Shown piece by piece: positions 6,713 to 15,135 of a DNA stretch of 15,799 nt. The stretch lies in assembly GCA_030374735.1 (NCBI GenBank), contig JASCIV010000609.1:1-15799 (forward strand), given 5' to 3'. Both the position numbers and the translations under genes were made by a program. This DNA comes from Gracilaria caudata (taxonomy: Eukaryota; Rhodophyta; Florideophyceae; Gracilariales; Gracilariaceae). The notes beneath the pieces were generated by a model. That model worked only from the letters and a program-made list of their open reading frames with translations. It was not told the origin of the DNA and made no database searches. How positions within the stretch are numbered: position 1 is the stretch's first letter; each line of letters begins with the position of its first letter.

Positions 6713-9571
6713 TCACATCCTCGCCGCCATCTTAATCCTCCTCCTAACCAGTCCGTCATACGTCGCCAGCCGATGCTTCAGTCGAGTCGCGGTTTCAACA
6801 AACAGGTCAAACGAGATGTTCGTGTTCACCTCCAGTGAAGATACATCCGACCCCTGATATCTGTAGTAGTTCAGCCAGAACGTCACCAGTTTGCAGAAGT
6901 TGTCCATTGTATCACAAGGCAGTATACTATTCACAGAGAAATCACATGTCTTCGTGGACTTTGCGTACTCAACGATCATATCCGACAGTTTTGACAACAT
7001 GTTATCCAACGCCTCTTCATCTGGACATGAGATCACAAACAGGATCAGCGCTGTGTTCACACAGCAAATGTTCTCAAACGTTATGTCCTCAACTCGGACG
7101 CTCGATATCATGTCATGAACCAGCTGCACTCTATAAGTCTCAATGAACTCCCATAGCACACAATTGTCAAAGTCGTATGCCTCCGCATCATCGGACTGTT
7201 CGTGCGCCAGCTCATCTTCCGCTCGAAATCGCTCTAGTGAAAGAGCAATCGATCGCACAAACACATTCGAGTCCACCAGCCGATCAGACACAGCTGTCAG
7301 CAACCGCTCCCACAGAATGTGATCCGCCCGCAGCATTTCATTCAGGTCTCGAAACAGAGTTCGATTCCACTTGATCAGCTGACTCAACAGATCAAAGCTC
7401 GTCTGTCTGAAGACGATGATTTGTGACTTTGGACCAGTGAACATAGCCAGCTGCTCAACAAGATGCTTGAGTAGTCCCTGACGTGCCACATACGTCTTCT
7501 CACACGAGGTAGCGCTTCTTTGGAACGTTTCGATACACGCCGACAACAGATACCGTCGTGTCCTGGAAACATCATCGTCGCGTTTTGTCAGCATATAAAT
7601 TCGCGTAAGTTTAGTTAGCAACCCCTTTTGCTCAAGGGCGTCCTCAGTCACACGATTGCGCTTTCCCGACAGAGGAGTTGTCGGCGCACTAGTAGCACTA
7701 CTAATCTTGGGGCTGGCTGACAAACTGAATGGCTCCTCTGCCGATGCACCTGCATCGGGGAAACACGCATCATTCGTGGAACTCGACCTTTGTGGAAACA
7801 AGTAAGAAACCTTGGCTACTGGGGCTTCTCCGTTTGAATCCATCGGCGATGACAAAGGAGGCGCAGGGAATGACAAAGACAGTCTTTCTATCGGTGGAAG
7901 TTCCGAACTTGTGACCGATGCAGGTGACGCGCACGGGAGAAACGGGAATTCATATCCCTGTTCCATGGCCTTCAATACTTGTCGTTCATGTTCGCTGAAC
8001 ATCAGTCTTCTCCGACCTACCATGACGTTTTCATCAGAAGATTCGCACACAGAGTGTACTAGTCTGATGAAATGCATCTTCAGAGAGTCTTCTGTATGGG
8101 TCTCATGGGGGCTATCGGACCAGTTCAATGCGTCACAGAAACGATTGAGTGCCTGAAAGATGCCGGCATCGATAAGCTGCCTTTGCACATCAGCCTTGCG
8201 CTTGCCCATCAATAGAGAGTATAGCACAAATAGAACGTCGATTTGATGAGATGACATGATCATGGAGCTCACCGACACAACACGTTCTGTTGGATTCAAG
8301 TCATCGACTGCGTCAGACAGGGGTGGTATATGCGCGTAAAGCAGCTGCTGTACCACATACTCCGGTGTGGCTTCATTGAGCTGATCCGTGTGCATGGACA
8401 GTTGCGTAGCCTCAGAACTGGCGGCAGTTTGCGGATGTTCCGCAGTGGACGGAAGTGGAGACGTCGGAGTAAAGTTGTTTGCATACGAAACTGAGTTTGT
8501 ATGATGGGCGGCGGACGTGTGGGACGTTGCGATTCGCCTATCGAGAGCATGCCAGCATTCAGCGCCAGTAAAGTCTGCATCCTCGGGATCGAAGCCACGT
8601 CGAAACACGAGAGCAAATCGCTGTCTTACGTCCGGCGGCGCGTGCAGAAGCTCCTGGCCTTCGTTGACAAGCTCAATGGGGTCTATGGTGGATTGGAACA
8701 TGCCGGCTCTGGCGGCATGGTCCACTACGAGCAGATCGCTTCTTGTGGCAGGTGGTACAAAAATAAGCTTGACCAGGCGCTTGAGTAAGCCTGGTATTGA
8801 GAGCAATGCGGCGTGGTTTCGATCGCGCACTACTCGGCTGCCGCGTACGTACGAACGGCGGAGACGGAGATGGACGGCGGAATCCTCGACTGGGCGCCAG
8901 TCATAGTAAGCATGGCAATTCCCGATACAGTAGTCACCACCGCAGAGAGTGGGTTCGCCACGGTCGTCGACGAGTGCGGCCAGTACTCTACATGCGTGGC
9001 CGAGTTGGAAGGGAGATAAGTCAAGAAGGGTTTGTTGGAGGTTTGGGATGGTGGAGAGATCTACGACGGGGTTCTCGTGCAGAAGTTCTTCCATGAGAGT
9101 GAGCGATAGTTCGGTGCTCTCCTTGTTGAACATACAGCGGAAGAGGAGGGGGAATAAGTTGTGCGAAGCAAATCGACGGCATAACACTTCAGAGGAGTTG
9201 ATAAAGAGAGAGAAGGCGCGGAGCACCCGCGTAATGAAGGGTTGCAATGCGCTATAGTTTGCATTAACGGCTACGAAAAGACAATAAGAGAGCGCCTCGG
9301 GGAGCTGCGCTTCGCAAACGGCGTCAATGACGGCAGGAAGCGGCGTGGACTCGGTGAGAGGGTTGGAGGCGGTGATAATGACGTCGGCAAGCTCATGGAA
9401 GCGCGGGATATTGGGCGGCTGCAGCGGCGGGAAGCACAGCTCCAAAAGACGGTGAATCTCGTCCCTGAAGCTTCGCAACTCGCGAAGAGGCGACGGCAAC
9501 AACGGCAACACCGTAGCCGGGGGCATGGGACAAACGGACTCGGCGCGAAGCGCGGGACGACGGCGGACCAT
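6713..9571 (-). CDS. TRPC4AP: TRPC4AP (TRUSS)-family protein, probable CUL4-DDB1 substrate receptor
   Basis: The product is 952 residues from the ATG at 9571; the frame stays open upstream, but the only earlier start is a TTG, and this ATG has A at -3 and G at +4. The C-terminal two thirds follow the TRPC4AP/DUF3689 family closely: LLMGKRKADVQ followed by FCDALNW (453-483), a KGLLTKL block near 649-655, VDSNVFVRSIALSLERF (766-782), ENICCVNTAL (833-842) and FWLNYYRY with its SLE/ISF follow-up (898-924). The helical, ARM-like N-terminal half is less conserved. Two Ser/Pro/Thr-rich inserts (about 350-400 and 540-640) make it longer than the roughly 800-residue animal protein. In animals the protein is a DDB1-CUL4 adaptor that recognises C-terminal degrons with Arg at the third-last position; the same role here is inference. 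Residues 210-220 hold a small Cys/His cluster of unknown meaning. It shares a divergent promoter with the acyl-ACP synthetase gene. Confidence 0.88.
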   Translation of the reverse strand: MVRRRPALRAESVCPMPPATVLPLLPSPLRELRSFRDEIHRLLELCFPPLQPPNIPRFHELADVIITASNPLTESTPLPAVIDAVCEAQLPEALSYCLFVAVNANYSALQPFITRVLRAFSLFINSSEVLCRRFASHNLFPLLFRCMFNKESTELSLTLMEELLHENPVVDLSTIPNLQQTLLDLSPFQLGHACRVLAALVDDRGEPTLCGGDYCIGNCHAYYDWRPVEDSAVHLRLRRSYVRGSRVVRDRNHAALLSIPGLLKRLVKLIFVPPATRSDLLVVDHAARAGMFQSTIDPIELVNEGQELLHAPPDVRQRFALVFRRGFDPEDADFTGAECWHALDRRIATSHTSAAHHTNSVSYANNFTPTSPLPSTAEHPQTAASSEATQLSMHTDQLNEATPEYVVQQLLYAHIPPLSDAVDDLNPTERVVSVSSMIMSSHQIDVLFVLYSLLMGKRKADVQRQLIDAGIFQALNRFCDALNWSDSPHETHTEDSLKMHFIRLVHSVCESSDENVMVGRRRLMFSEHERQVLKAMEQGYEFPFLPCASPASVTSSELPPIERLSLSFPAPPLSSPMDSNGEAPVAKVSYLFPQRSSSTNDACFPDAGASAEEPFSLSASPKISSATSAPTTPLSGKRNRVTEDALEQKGLLTKLTRIYMLTKRDDDVSRTRRYLLSACIETFQRSATSCEKTYVARQGLLKHLVEQLAMFTGPKSQIIVFRQTSFDLLSQLIKWNRTLFRDLNEMLRADHILWERLLTAVSDRLVDSNVFVRSIALSLERFRAEDELAHEQSDDAEAYDFDNCVLWEFIETYRVQLVHDMISSVRVEDITFENICCVNTALILFVISCPDEEALDNMLSKLSDMIVEYAKSTKTCDFSVNSILPCDTMDNFCKLVTFWLNYYRYQGSDVSSLEVNTNISFDLFVETATRLKHRLATYDGLVRRRIKMAARM

Positions 9572-9999
9572 GATGTGCGGGGAGGATGCAAAGGGAGTCA
9601 GCGCGCGCGCACCGGCGGAAGGAAGATTGGGACGGGGGTGTTGGAGAGATGGGACGCAGGATGATTCGGTGCTGGCGAGGCGGCGGTGGCGGTTGCAGGA
9701 GCCAAGCAACCCGACGTGTTGTTGTCAAGAGTGTGCCGCCCTCATCAGGTGAGCGCCACTGCGCACCTGTCGCACTGGTGTCGTATCATTGGCCGCTGCA
9801 TTTTGCTTTGTCCTACGAACGCCCAATCACCGACTTCCACGCGTCCACGCGTCCACGCGTCCACGCATGCGCATTTGTACAGCAATACCACGCATTTGTT
9901 CAGGCTCACATTTGGTGACAATGTGATCACAGCTCAACTCAAACGGCGGCAGCTGTGCTCGACCGCACGTCCCTCTCGCTTTTCCGCGCGGCGTCCGCG
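9572..9999. promoter_or_regulatory. Divergent (bidirectional) promoter between TRPC4AP and the acyl-ACP synthetase gene
   Basis: The 428 bp between the two ATG codons must drive both genes. It holds a CCAAT box for each direction: ATTGG at 9788-9792 (CCAAT on the minus strand, about 217 nt from the TRPC4AP start) and CCAAT at 9823-9827 (about 173 nt from the synthetase start). Paired, oppositely oriented CCAAT boxes are typical of bidirectional promoters. An 8-bp tandem array lies just right of the second box. Both leaders are pyrimidine-rich on their coding strand. No clear TATA box is seen in either direction. Confidence 0.65.
9837..9868 (+). repeat. Tandem repeat, 4 x CCACGCGT (last unit CCACGCAT)
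   Basis: Three perfect copies of CCACGCGT are followed by a fourth with one change. Each perfect unit contains the palindrome ACGCGT, the core of the fungal MCB cell-cycle box. The array lies 10 bp right of a CCAAT box in the middle of the divergent promoter, so it may be a cluster of regulator sites; it could equally be a young microsatellite-like expansion. Confidence 0.8.
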
Positions 10000-12156
10000 A
10001 TGAGCGTTGTGGCGTTTCAACCGTCGCTGGGCGCGCTGCCTTCGTCGCGCCCGCGCGCTGCGCGCCGCGTTTGTCGACGACGCGGCATCCAGCTCGCCGT
10101 ATCCCCCCCGCAGCCGCCCGAGACGCGCGTACGCCCGCAGGTGTATCCTCCCAATGTCACGCCATACCCTCGTCCACCAGGAACTTCTGGACAGCAGGCG
10201 CTCAAAGTGCGCTCGCTGCAAAGCATCCCTGAACTGTTCCTCTCCTTGGCTGAGCCGCCTACCGCAGAACTCACCGCCCTTGTCGACGTGCATCATCAGC
10301 CCCATGTCGAGCTCACGTTTGCGCAGCTGGCCGAGCAGGTGAACAAATGTACTGCTGCGCTACGAATCTTGGGGCTGCGGCCGCATAGCAATGTCGCGCT
10401 TTTCTCGGAGAATTCGGCGCGCTGGTGCATCATTGACCAGGCTATCATGTCCGCCGGTGCTGCCGCTGCCGTACGAGGCGTCTCTGCCCCCTCACATGAG
10501 CTCCAGTACATCCTGGAGCACTCGGAGAGCAAGGTACTCTTCGTCGAGAATGTCGCAGTCCTCAGAAAGATGTGCGAATCCGGAGTAGACTTTTCCGCTC
10601 TCCAATTCATAGTGCTGCTGTTTGGTCATGCGCAGCCTGCGAAGCAGTTCGTATCCGACACTCCCGTATACTCCTTCGAGGACCTTATGAGTATGGGCGC
10701 AAACTACACAAAGGATTTAGTGAAACCGCTGGCAAGACGATCCGACATCGCCACGCTGCTCTACACGTCTGGCACAACCGGTAAGCCAAAAGGTGTTGTC
10801 CTCACCCACTCCAATCTGCTCTCACAGTTAGAGGATGTCTCTCTCGGGGCCTTTGATCCATCCCCGGGCGAAATTTTCCTGTCCATTCTACCGTGCTGGC
10901 ACGTTTTCGAGCGAACTGCCGAGTATTGGAGTTTGAGTAAGGGAATGAAGCTCGTGTACTCGAACAAACGACATTTCCGAGACGATCTTCAACAACATCG
11001 GCCCCACATGTTAATCTCGGTCCCGCGAGTGTTTGAGAGTCTCTACTCTGCGGTTATGCAAAAGATCCAACATGCTTCGTCTTTGAGAAAGTCTTTGTTT
11101 GCCTTCTTCATGGCAGTTAGTATGGCTTTTATAAGCGTTCGCCGTCGCCTCAACAAGCAACACATCCACTCACCTCCGTTTGACGGGGGCTTCTCAAAAG
11201 CCATTTGCGCCTTACAAATGACCCTTCTTACCCCTCTTTACGCATTGGCTAATCTGCTGGTCTGGCGAAAGATACGTGCTGGGTTTGGGGACAGATTGCG
11301 TATTTGCCTTTCTGGCGGCGGTAGTCTTGCGGGATACCTCGAAGATTTCTTCGAGTGCGCTGGGATTGAAATCTGCATCGGATACGGTCTAACTGAGACC
11401 TCTCCAGTTGTTGCCAATCGATTCGGTGAGAGTAATGTGCGTGGTTCAACCGGCACAGAGCTGCCGAGAGCATATGTCAAGATCGTTGACACGGAAACAG
11501 GTGACCCTGTTCCATTTGGTCAACAAGGGCGCTTGTGCGTAAAGGGCCCATACGTTTTTCATCACTATTGGAAGGATCAGGGGGCTACAGCGAAGGCGTT
11601 TGACGCTGAGGGATATTTTGACACTGGAGACCTTGCTTATCGAGCGCCGGGTGGTGATATAGTGATAAGTGGCAGAGCAAAAGAGCTTATTGTGTTGTCC
11701 AATGGAGAAAACGTGGAACCTGCACCGATCGAGGATACGGTGACCGCAAGTCCTTTAATTGACCAAGTCATGCTGGTTGGGCAAGACGAAAAAGCGCTGG
11801 GAGCTCTTGTCGTACCAAATCTGACCGAATTGGAGTCAAAAGGACTTGTTGAGACAGGAACCAAGGCGAAGGTCTCGACGTTGTTGGACGATGAAGTGGT
11901 GAACCGAGAAAACCTGAGAAGGCTCGAAGCAAAGATGATGCAGTCCACAGAACTAATGTCTACCCTGAACGCGGAGATTGCACAACGAAACCGAGAACGG
12001 GTAGCATACACACCGAACGAGCGGGTGGCACACACGCACCTGTTGTTGGTACCATTCTCCGTGGAAAATGGTATGATGACTCAAACGCTCAAGCTTAAGA
12101 AGAACATTGTGGCGGACTTCTATTCGAAGGAAATCGGGGCTATGTATAGAAAATGA
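10000..12156 (+). CDS. AAE15/16-like: Plastid long-chain acyl-[acyl-carrier-protein] synthetase / acyl-activating enzyme, AAE15/16 type
   Basis: The 718-residue enzyme activates free fatty acids with ATP and transfers them to ACP (or CoA), so that fatty acids released in the plastid can be reused. Adenylate-forming motifs are in order: YTSGTTGKPKG (255-265), GYGLTETSP (461-469), GYFDTGDL (538-545), GRAKELIVLSNGENVEP (558-574) and a terminal TQTLKLKK block (about 694-701) carrying the catalytic-lysine region. The CWHVFERTAEYWSLSKG block (299-315) and the hydrophobic insert at about 365-425 are typical of cyanobacterial acyl-ACP synthetases and plant AAE15/16, whose length (about 720 residues) also matches. 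The first 40-50 residues (SLGALPSSRPRAARRVC...) are Ser/Ala/Arg-rich without acidic residues, like a plastid transit peptide. The start chosen is the ATG at 10000 with G at -3; an in-frame GTG 45 nt upstream is ignored. Whether ACP or CoA is the preferred acceptor cannot be read from sequence. Confidence 0.9.
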   Translation: MSVVAFQPSLGALPSSRPRAARRVCRRRGIQLAVSPPQPPETRVRPQVYPPNVTPYPRPPGTSGQQALKVRSLQSIPELFLSLAEPPTAELTALVDVHHQPHVELTFAQLAEQVNKCTAALRILGLRPHSNVALFSENSARWCIIDQAIMSAGAAAAVRGVSAPSHELQYILEHSESKVLFVENVAVLRKMCESGVDFSALQFIVLLFGHAQPAKQFVSDTPVYSFEDLMSMGANYTKDLVKPLARRSDIATLLYTSGTTGKPKGVVLTHSNLLSQLEDVSLGAFDPSPGEIFLSILPCWHVFERTAEYWSLSKGMKLVYSNKRHFRDDLQQHRPHMLISVPRVFESLYSAVMQKIQHASSLRKSLFAFFMAVSMAFISVRRRLNKQHIHSPPFDGGFSKAICALQMTLLTPLYALANLLVWRKIRAGFGDRLRICLSGGGSLAGYLEDFFECAGIEICIGYGLTETSPVVANRFGESNVRGSTGTELPRAYVKIVDTETGDPVPFGQQGRLCVKGPYVFHHYWKDQGATAKAFDAEGYFDTGDLAYRAPGGDIVISGRAKELIVLSNGENVEPAPIEDTVTASPLIDQVMLVGQDEKALGALVVPNLTELESKGLVETGTKAKVSTLLDDEVVNRENLRRLEAKMMQSTELMSTLNAEIAQRNRERVAYTPNERVAHTHLLLVPFSVENGMMTQTLKLKKNIVADFYSKEIGAMYRK

Positions 12157-12313
12157 ATTAGTATGGAAGTCGTGCCGATTCGTAAAGGTTTCGCAAGTAC
12201 GTGTTATATGTGAGCTTTGAAAACCTGATTACGGTAGAATAGAAAATAAGATGCGAGTGCAGAAAGAGCTCGAGTCGAACAGCTATTCCACTACTGTTTA
12301 TATATATGTCGTA

Positions 12314-12319
12314 AATAAA
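12314..12319 (+). terminator. AATAAA polyadenylation signal of the acyl-ACP synthetase gene
   Basis: AATAAA occurs 157 nt after the TGA stop, just after an alternating TA stretch. It is the first canonical signal downstream of the gene and the best candidate for its 3' end. Confidence 0.5.
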
Positions 12320-12479
12320 GCGTGGGGCACGTACGAACTGATGGGCCATTTTCGGGCCTCACATCTCAGCCTTCTATTCTGGGATACTGCGGGTTGTCTT
12401 CAAACCATAATAACGTACGCGGGTATCATGGGGAGATGTTAAGCTGTTGTACTGTACCGACGGTACCACCTTGAGAGAA

Positions 12480-12485
12480 AATAAA
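12480..12485 (+). terminator. Second forward AATAAA
   Basis: Another AATAAA, followed by an A-run, lies 324 nt after the stop. It could be an alternative, distal 3' end. If used, it would bring the transcript within about 150 nt of the opposing gene's stop codon. Confidence 0.3.
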
Positions 12486-12627
12486 AAAATCGGTAATGGA
12501 CAAAATGGCGTTTCGCAATCCTGTTGAGTACAAGGTCCCCTGCTGTACATTTGGACCAAAGGGCAAGCATGCATTATGCCATGATTAGAACGACTTGTTG
12601 GTTGGAGTAAAGGATGTGTTAACCGAA

Positions 12628-13893
12628 TTAAGAGCTAGTTAGACGCTCAATGGGTGGCAATACTCGCCGTCTGATTTGTCTCCGCGGGTTGGCCTCAGCA
12701 GCAGAGCTAAACCACAGATAGTCTGCAATCGGCACCGGGATTTCACCAACAGGCATCTCAAGTTTCAAACTACCGTCGGTGGCATCGTAAGCATCGGCCG
12801 GTCCCGGGTTGAGCATGACGGTCTTGAGAAGCGGGTCCGCAACTGGTAGAAGATCGTCGGTTGACCTGCCGTCGGCTGCACGCACCATGAGCTCTCTTTC
12901 ACGCATCTTGTTGCGCTCCGCTACGAGCTGTCGTCGAACTCTCCCTGTGACGCCGTACTCGAACTTGACGTGGTCGGCTCCAAGAAGACAGATGAGCGTT
13001 CCATTGTTGGATAGCACGTGACGCGCAGCTCTTGTGGCCATGGCCTCGTCGCGAAACATCCTACTGGTGAAGTAGGTGTTGAAATTGGTGGCCTCGTTGA
13101 GAAGGCCGAGCTTATAATGAGCGGCATAACTGGGCGTAATACACTCGTTGACATAGTTTTTAAAGCCCGATTCACGCATCATGGCGGCGAAGACGGACGC
13201 ATTTCCCACATGCGTCCTCATCTCAAAGCCGGACAAATTGGCAATGCCGCCTTGTGCGCGCAGCTTGGACAGCGTTTCAGAGTCGATGGAAAGGGCGATG
13301 AGCGGGATGTTATTGCGTCTGCACGCGCGAAGCACGGGCAGATAGAGCTCGTAGGGCCACACCCAGCGCGTGTCCCACTCGGTCTCCAGATACAGATCGA
13401 GCTCGGATAATCGGCCGGCCACAAACTTGTCGAGCACGGGCTGGAATCTGCCCTGCACCATCTCCAGACCGACGGCGAGCGGGCGCGATGAGACGGAGTG
13501 TATGGCAGATATGATGCGCGCCTGCAGAGCATGGTCGACGAGCGAGTTGTGATGCTCACCGAGAAAGACCACGTCGGCTGTGGCGCAGGCGTTTATGGCG
13601 GATTCGAAGTCAAGAGGGAGCAGATTGACGTTTGCAATGTTTGTGGGAAGCACGGAGAATACTGTGGACGCTGTGGAGGTGGGGGACGAGGAAGGGCGCG
13701 AAGTGGAGGAGGAAAACGGCCATATTGCAGAGGCTGGTCGGGGCAGAATGAGCGGGGTGGTGGCGAGTAATGTGCGTAGAATGTGGCGACGAGAGCAGTG
13801 CAGGGCGCAGACAGGATGTCGGGGACGTCGCAGGCGATGGGGGCGAGACGTGGAAGAGGCGAGCGGAGTGGGAGTGACGAAGGTGGCGTGCAT
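12628..13893 (-). CDS. ChaN-like (DUF399) haem-binding-family protein, thylakoid-lumen targeted
   Basis: The product is 421 residues from the ATG at 13893 (ACC-ATG); an in-frame GTG 255 nt upstream is ignored. Residues 88-335 match the ChaN/DUF399 cofactor-haem-binding family: VVFLGEHHN...DHALQ (108-124), VGLEM (141-145) and a late LGADHVKFEYGV block (304-315). Bacterial ChaN is an iron-regulated lipoprotein that binds haem; plants have plastid members, mostly of unknown function. The N terminus is bipartite: residues 1-33 are Ser/Thr/Arg/Pro-rich with no acidic residues, like a stromal transit peptide, and residues 35-56 have twin Arg (SRRH), a hydrophobic core (ILRTLLATTPLIL) and an ASA cleavage site. 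That is the pattern of a Tat-dependent thylakoid-lumen signal. A Ser-rich linker follows. The C-terminal 85 residues beyond the family core are unassigned. Haem binding is inferred from family only. Confidence 0.85.
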   Translation of the reverse strand: MHATFVTPTPLASSTSRPHRLRRPRHPVCALHCSRRHILRTLLATTPLILPRPASAIWPFSSSTSRPSSSPTSTASTVFSVLPTNIANVNLLPLDFESAINACATADVVFLGEHHNSLVDHALQARIISAIHSVSSRPLAVGLEMVQGRFQPVLDKFVAGRLSELDLYLETEWDTRWVWPYELYLPVLRACRRNNIPLIALSIDSETLSKLRAQGGIANLSGFEMRTHVGNASVFAAMMRESGFKNYVNECITPSYAAHYKLGLLNEATNFNTYFTSRMFRDEAMATRAARHVLSNNGTLICLLGADHVKFEYGVTGRVRRQLVAERNKMRERELMVRAADGRSTDDLLPVADPLLKTVMLNPGPADAYDATDGSLKLEMPVGEIPVPIADYLWFSSAAEANPRRQIRRRVLPPIERLTSS

Positions 13894-14150
13894 GGTGATG
13901 GCGGAGAAAAGAAAAGGCGGAGTGGGGGATGGCGAGGTTGCACTGCGGGATAGCACGGTTGGGGAGCTGCGTGTGATGATGATGATTGCGGGTGATGGAG
14001 TTGGGTGGTGTGTGGCGTGCAGCGACAGCGCGGAGGTTGCGAATGACGCGGCGTGATTGGTGAGCGCTGGGGGGGGCGGCGAGCGACAAGTGGCGCGTGG
14101 TGATTTGGAGAGTGATGCGTGGCATGGGCACGTGGAAGTGGTGTACACGT
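13894..14150 (-). promoter_or_regulatory. Promoter and leader of the ChaN-like gene
   Basis: On the minus strand the 60 nt before the ATG are strongly pyrimidine-rich, as in the other leaders of this window. A CCAAT box in coding orientation (ATTGG on the plus strand at 14056-14060) lies about 165 nt before the ATG, nearly the same distance as in the KEN-box gene and the acyl-ACP synthetase gene. The open frame running through this region reflects the lack of stops in CT-rich DNA and is not read as coding. Confidence 0.5.
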
Positions 14151-15135
14151 AAGAACAAGGACAACGAGATCAGAACGAATTTGGCTGCATTGCGGCACGG
14201 CGCTTTCAGCGGCGTGCCGCAGTGCTGTTGTAAAATACAGCAGCCGGCACACAGCTGTCAAAAGCGGCATGGCGGCAAACGCGGCGTCTGCCTCCGGGTG
14301 AGGCGAAGAGAAGAGCCGGCAGCCGAGAGATAAAAGTTATGATGATGAAGGCCGCGAATATCGCCATCATCAAAACGTATCCAGTGCGAATAAAGCGAGC
14401 TGAGCACGAGCGATCATAATGGCGTGCGTTTACACACGTGATGCGCATGCACATAATAGTTGGAGAAGTGATTGTTGCCGGCCACCAATGAACCACCGGC
14501 TCGCGTTCGCTCGTGTCATCGCTTTTGGAATAACTTGTTGCCAGCTTGGCAGCACCAAAAACAAACAAAAAAAAGAAAATGCGCGCGTCAGCGGCGCGTG
14601 TCTTTTTGTCACACGCTTCACAAGCATGGCGTCACAGCCACCACGCCGTGGCGAACGGCGAGTATCATACGCGCCGACAACCAAATGCTTTGCAGCTCCG
14701 CGCCACTCGTTGTGTGAGAGGCAGCGCGACGCCGCGAGACAGCGCCGTAGTCGCCGCGACGCGCGCGTCGGCACTCCCCGGAGGCGCTCTGCGCGCGCGC
14801 GCGGCGGGCGCGCATGGCGCGGGCAACGCACGGCGCGCGGGTGACGTGCCCGAAGGCGCTGCGCGTTCGGAGCCGACGCACGCACACGTGGTGGCGCGTT
14901 TTTTCACTCGGCGCGCTGCCAGTGCGCCACGTGAGCAACGCGTTGCAGCCAAATGGGAAGCGTGGCGCGGCTGCGCGCCGCTGCACAGAAGTCGGGGCAA
15001 CATGCGTGTAACGAACTTGGGTTTGCTTTTTAGTTATGTACAACAAAACAAAAGTTATATGTCTTAGTTCGGAATAAAAAAGTAAAACAAGCTGAGCGGG
15101 AAGCGCGATGTTGCGTGCGGAATGGAAGCTCACAT
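14151..15135. other. GC-rich island between the ChaN-like promoter and the tail-anchored protein gene
   Basis: About 985 bp without an assigned gene. From 14580 to 15000 the sequence is extremely GC- and CpG-rich, so long open frames occur on both strands. Two weak gene candidates are discussed in the findings: a minus-strand frame at 14206-14454 with a membrane-like segment, and a plus-strand frame at 14579-15067 with an A-rich leader and an AATAAA just after its stop (15073-15078). CACGTG cores appear at 14885-14890 and 14928-14933. A (CG)n tract occurs at 14790-14803. No RNA gene is recognised. Confidence 0.5.
14790..14803. repeat. Alternating CG tract
   Basis: TGCGCGCGCGCGCG is a 14-nt alternating pyrimidine-purine run within the GC-rich island. 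Such runs favour Z-DNA under negative supercoiling. No function can be assigned. Confidence 0.5.

Larger units (their letters stand above)
12157..12627. other. Gap between convergent 3' ends
   Basis: The acyl-ACP synthetase gene and the ChaN-like gene end towards each other here. The stretch is comparatively AT-rich, contains two forward AATAAA words and has no credible open frame. No AATAAA serving the minus-strand gene is visible. Nothing else stands out. Confidence 0.6.

Noticed and set aside
9572..9709. N-terminal extension of the TRPC4AP frame by 46 residues
   Set aside because: The extended frame begins with TTG, not ATG. The first ATG (9571) has a good context, and the extension falls in the CT-rich leader.
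9955..9999. N-terminal extension of the acyl-ACP synthetase by 15 residues
   Set aside because: It begins with GTG. The ATG at 10000 has G at -3 and gives a normal transit-peptide start.
13894..14148. N-terminal extension of the ChaN-like protein by 85 residues
   Set aside because: It begins with GTG and encodes a Pro/Ser/His-rich run typical of CT-rich promoter DNA. The ATG at 13893 has an ACC context and gives a coherent targeting sequence.
14557..14580. A-rich tract as a retroposon poly(A) tail
   Set aside because: The tract is interrupted by C and G, no target-site duplication was found and no reverse-transcriptase-derived sequence lies upstream.
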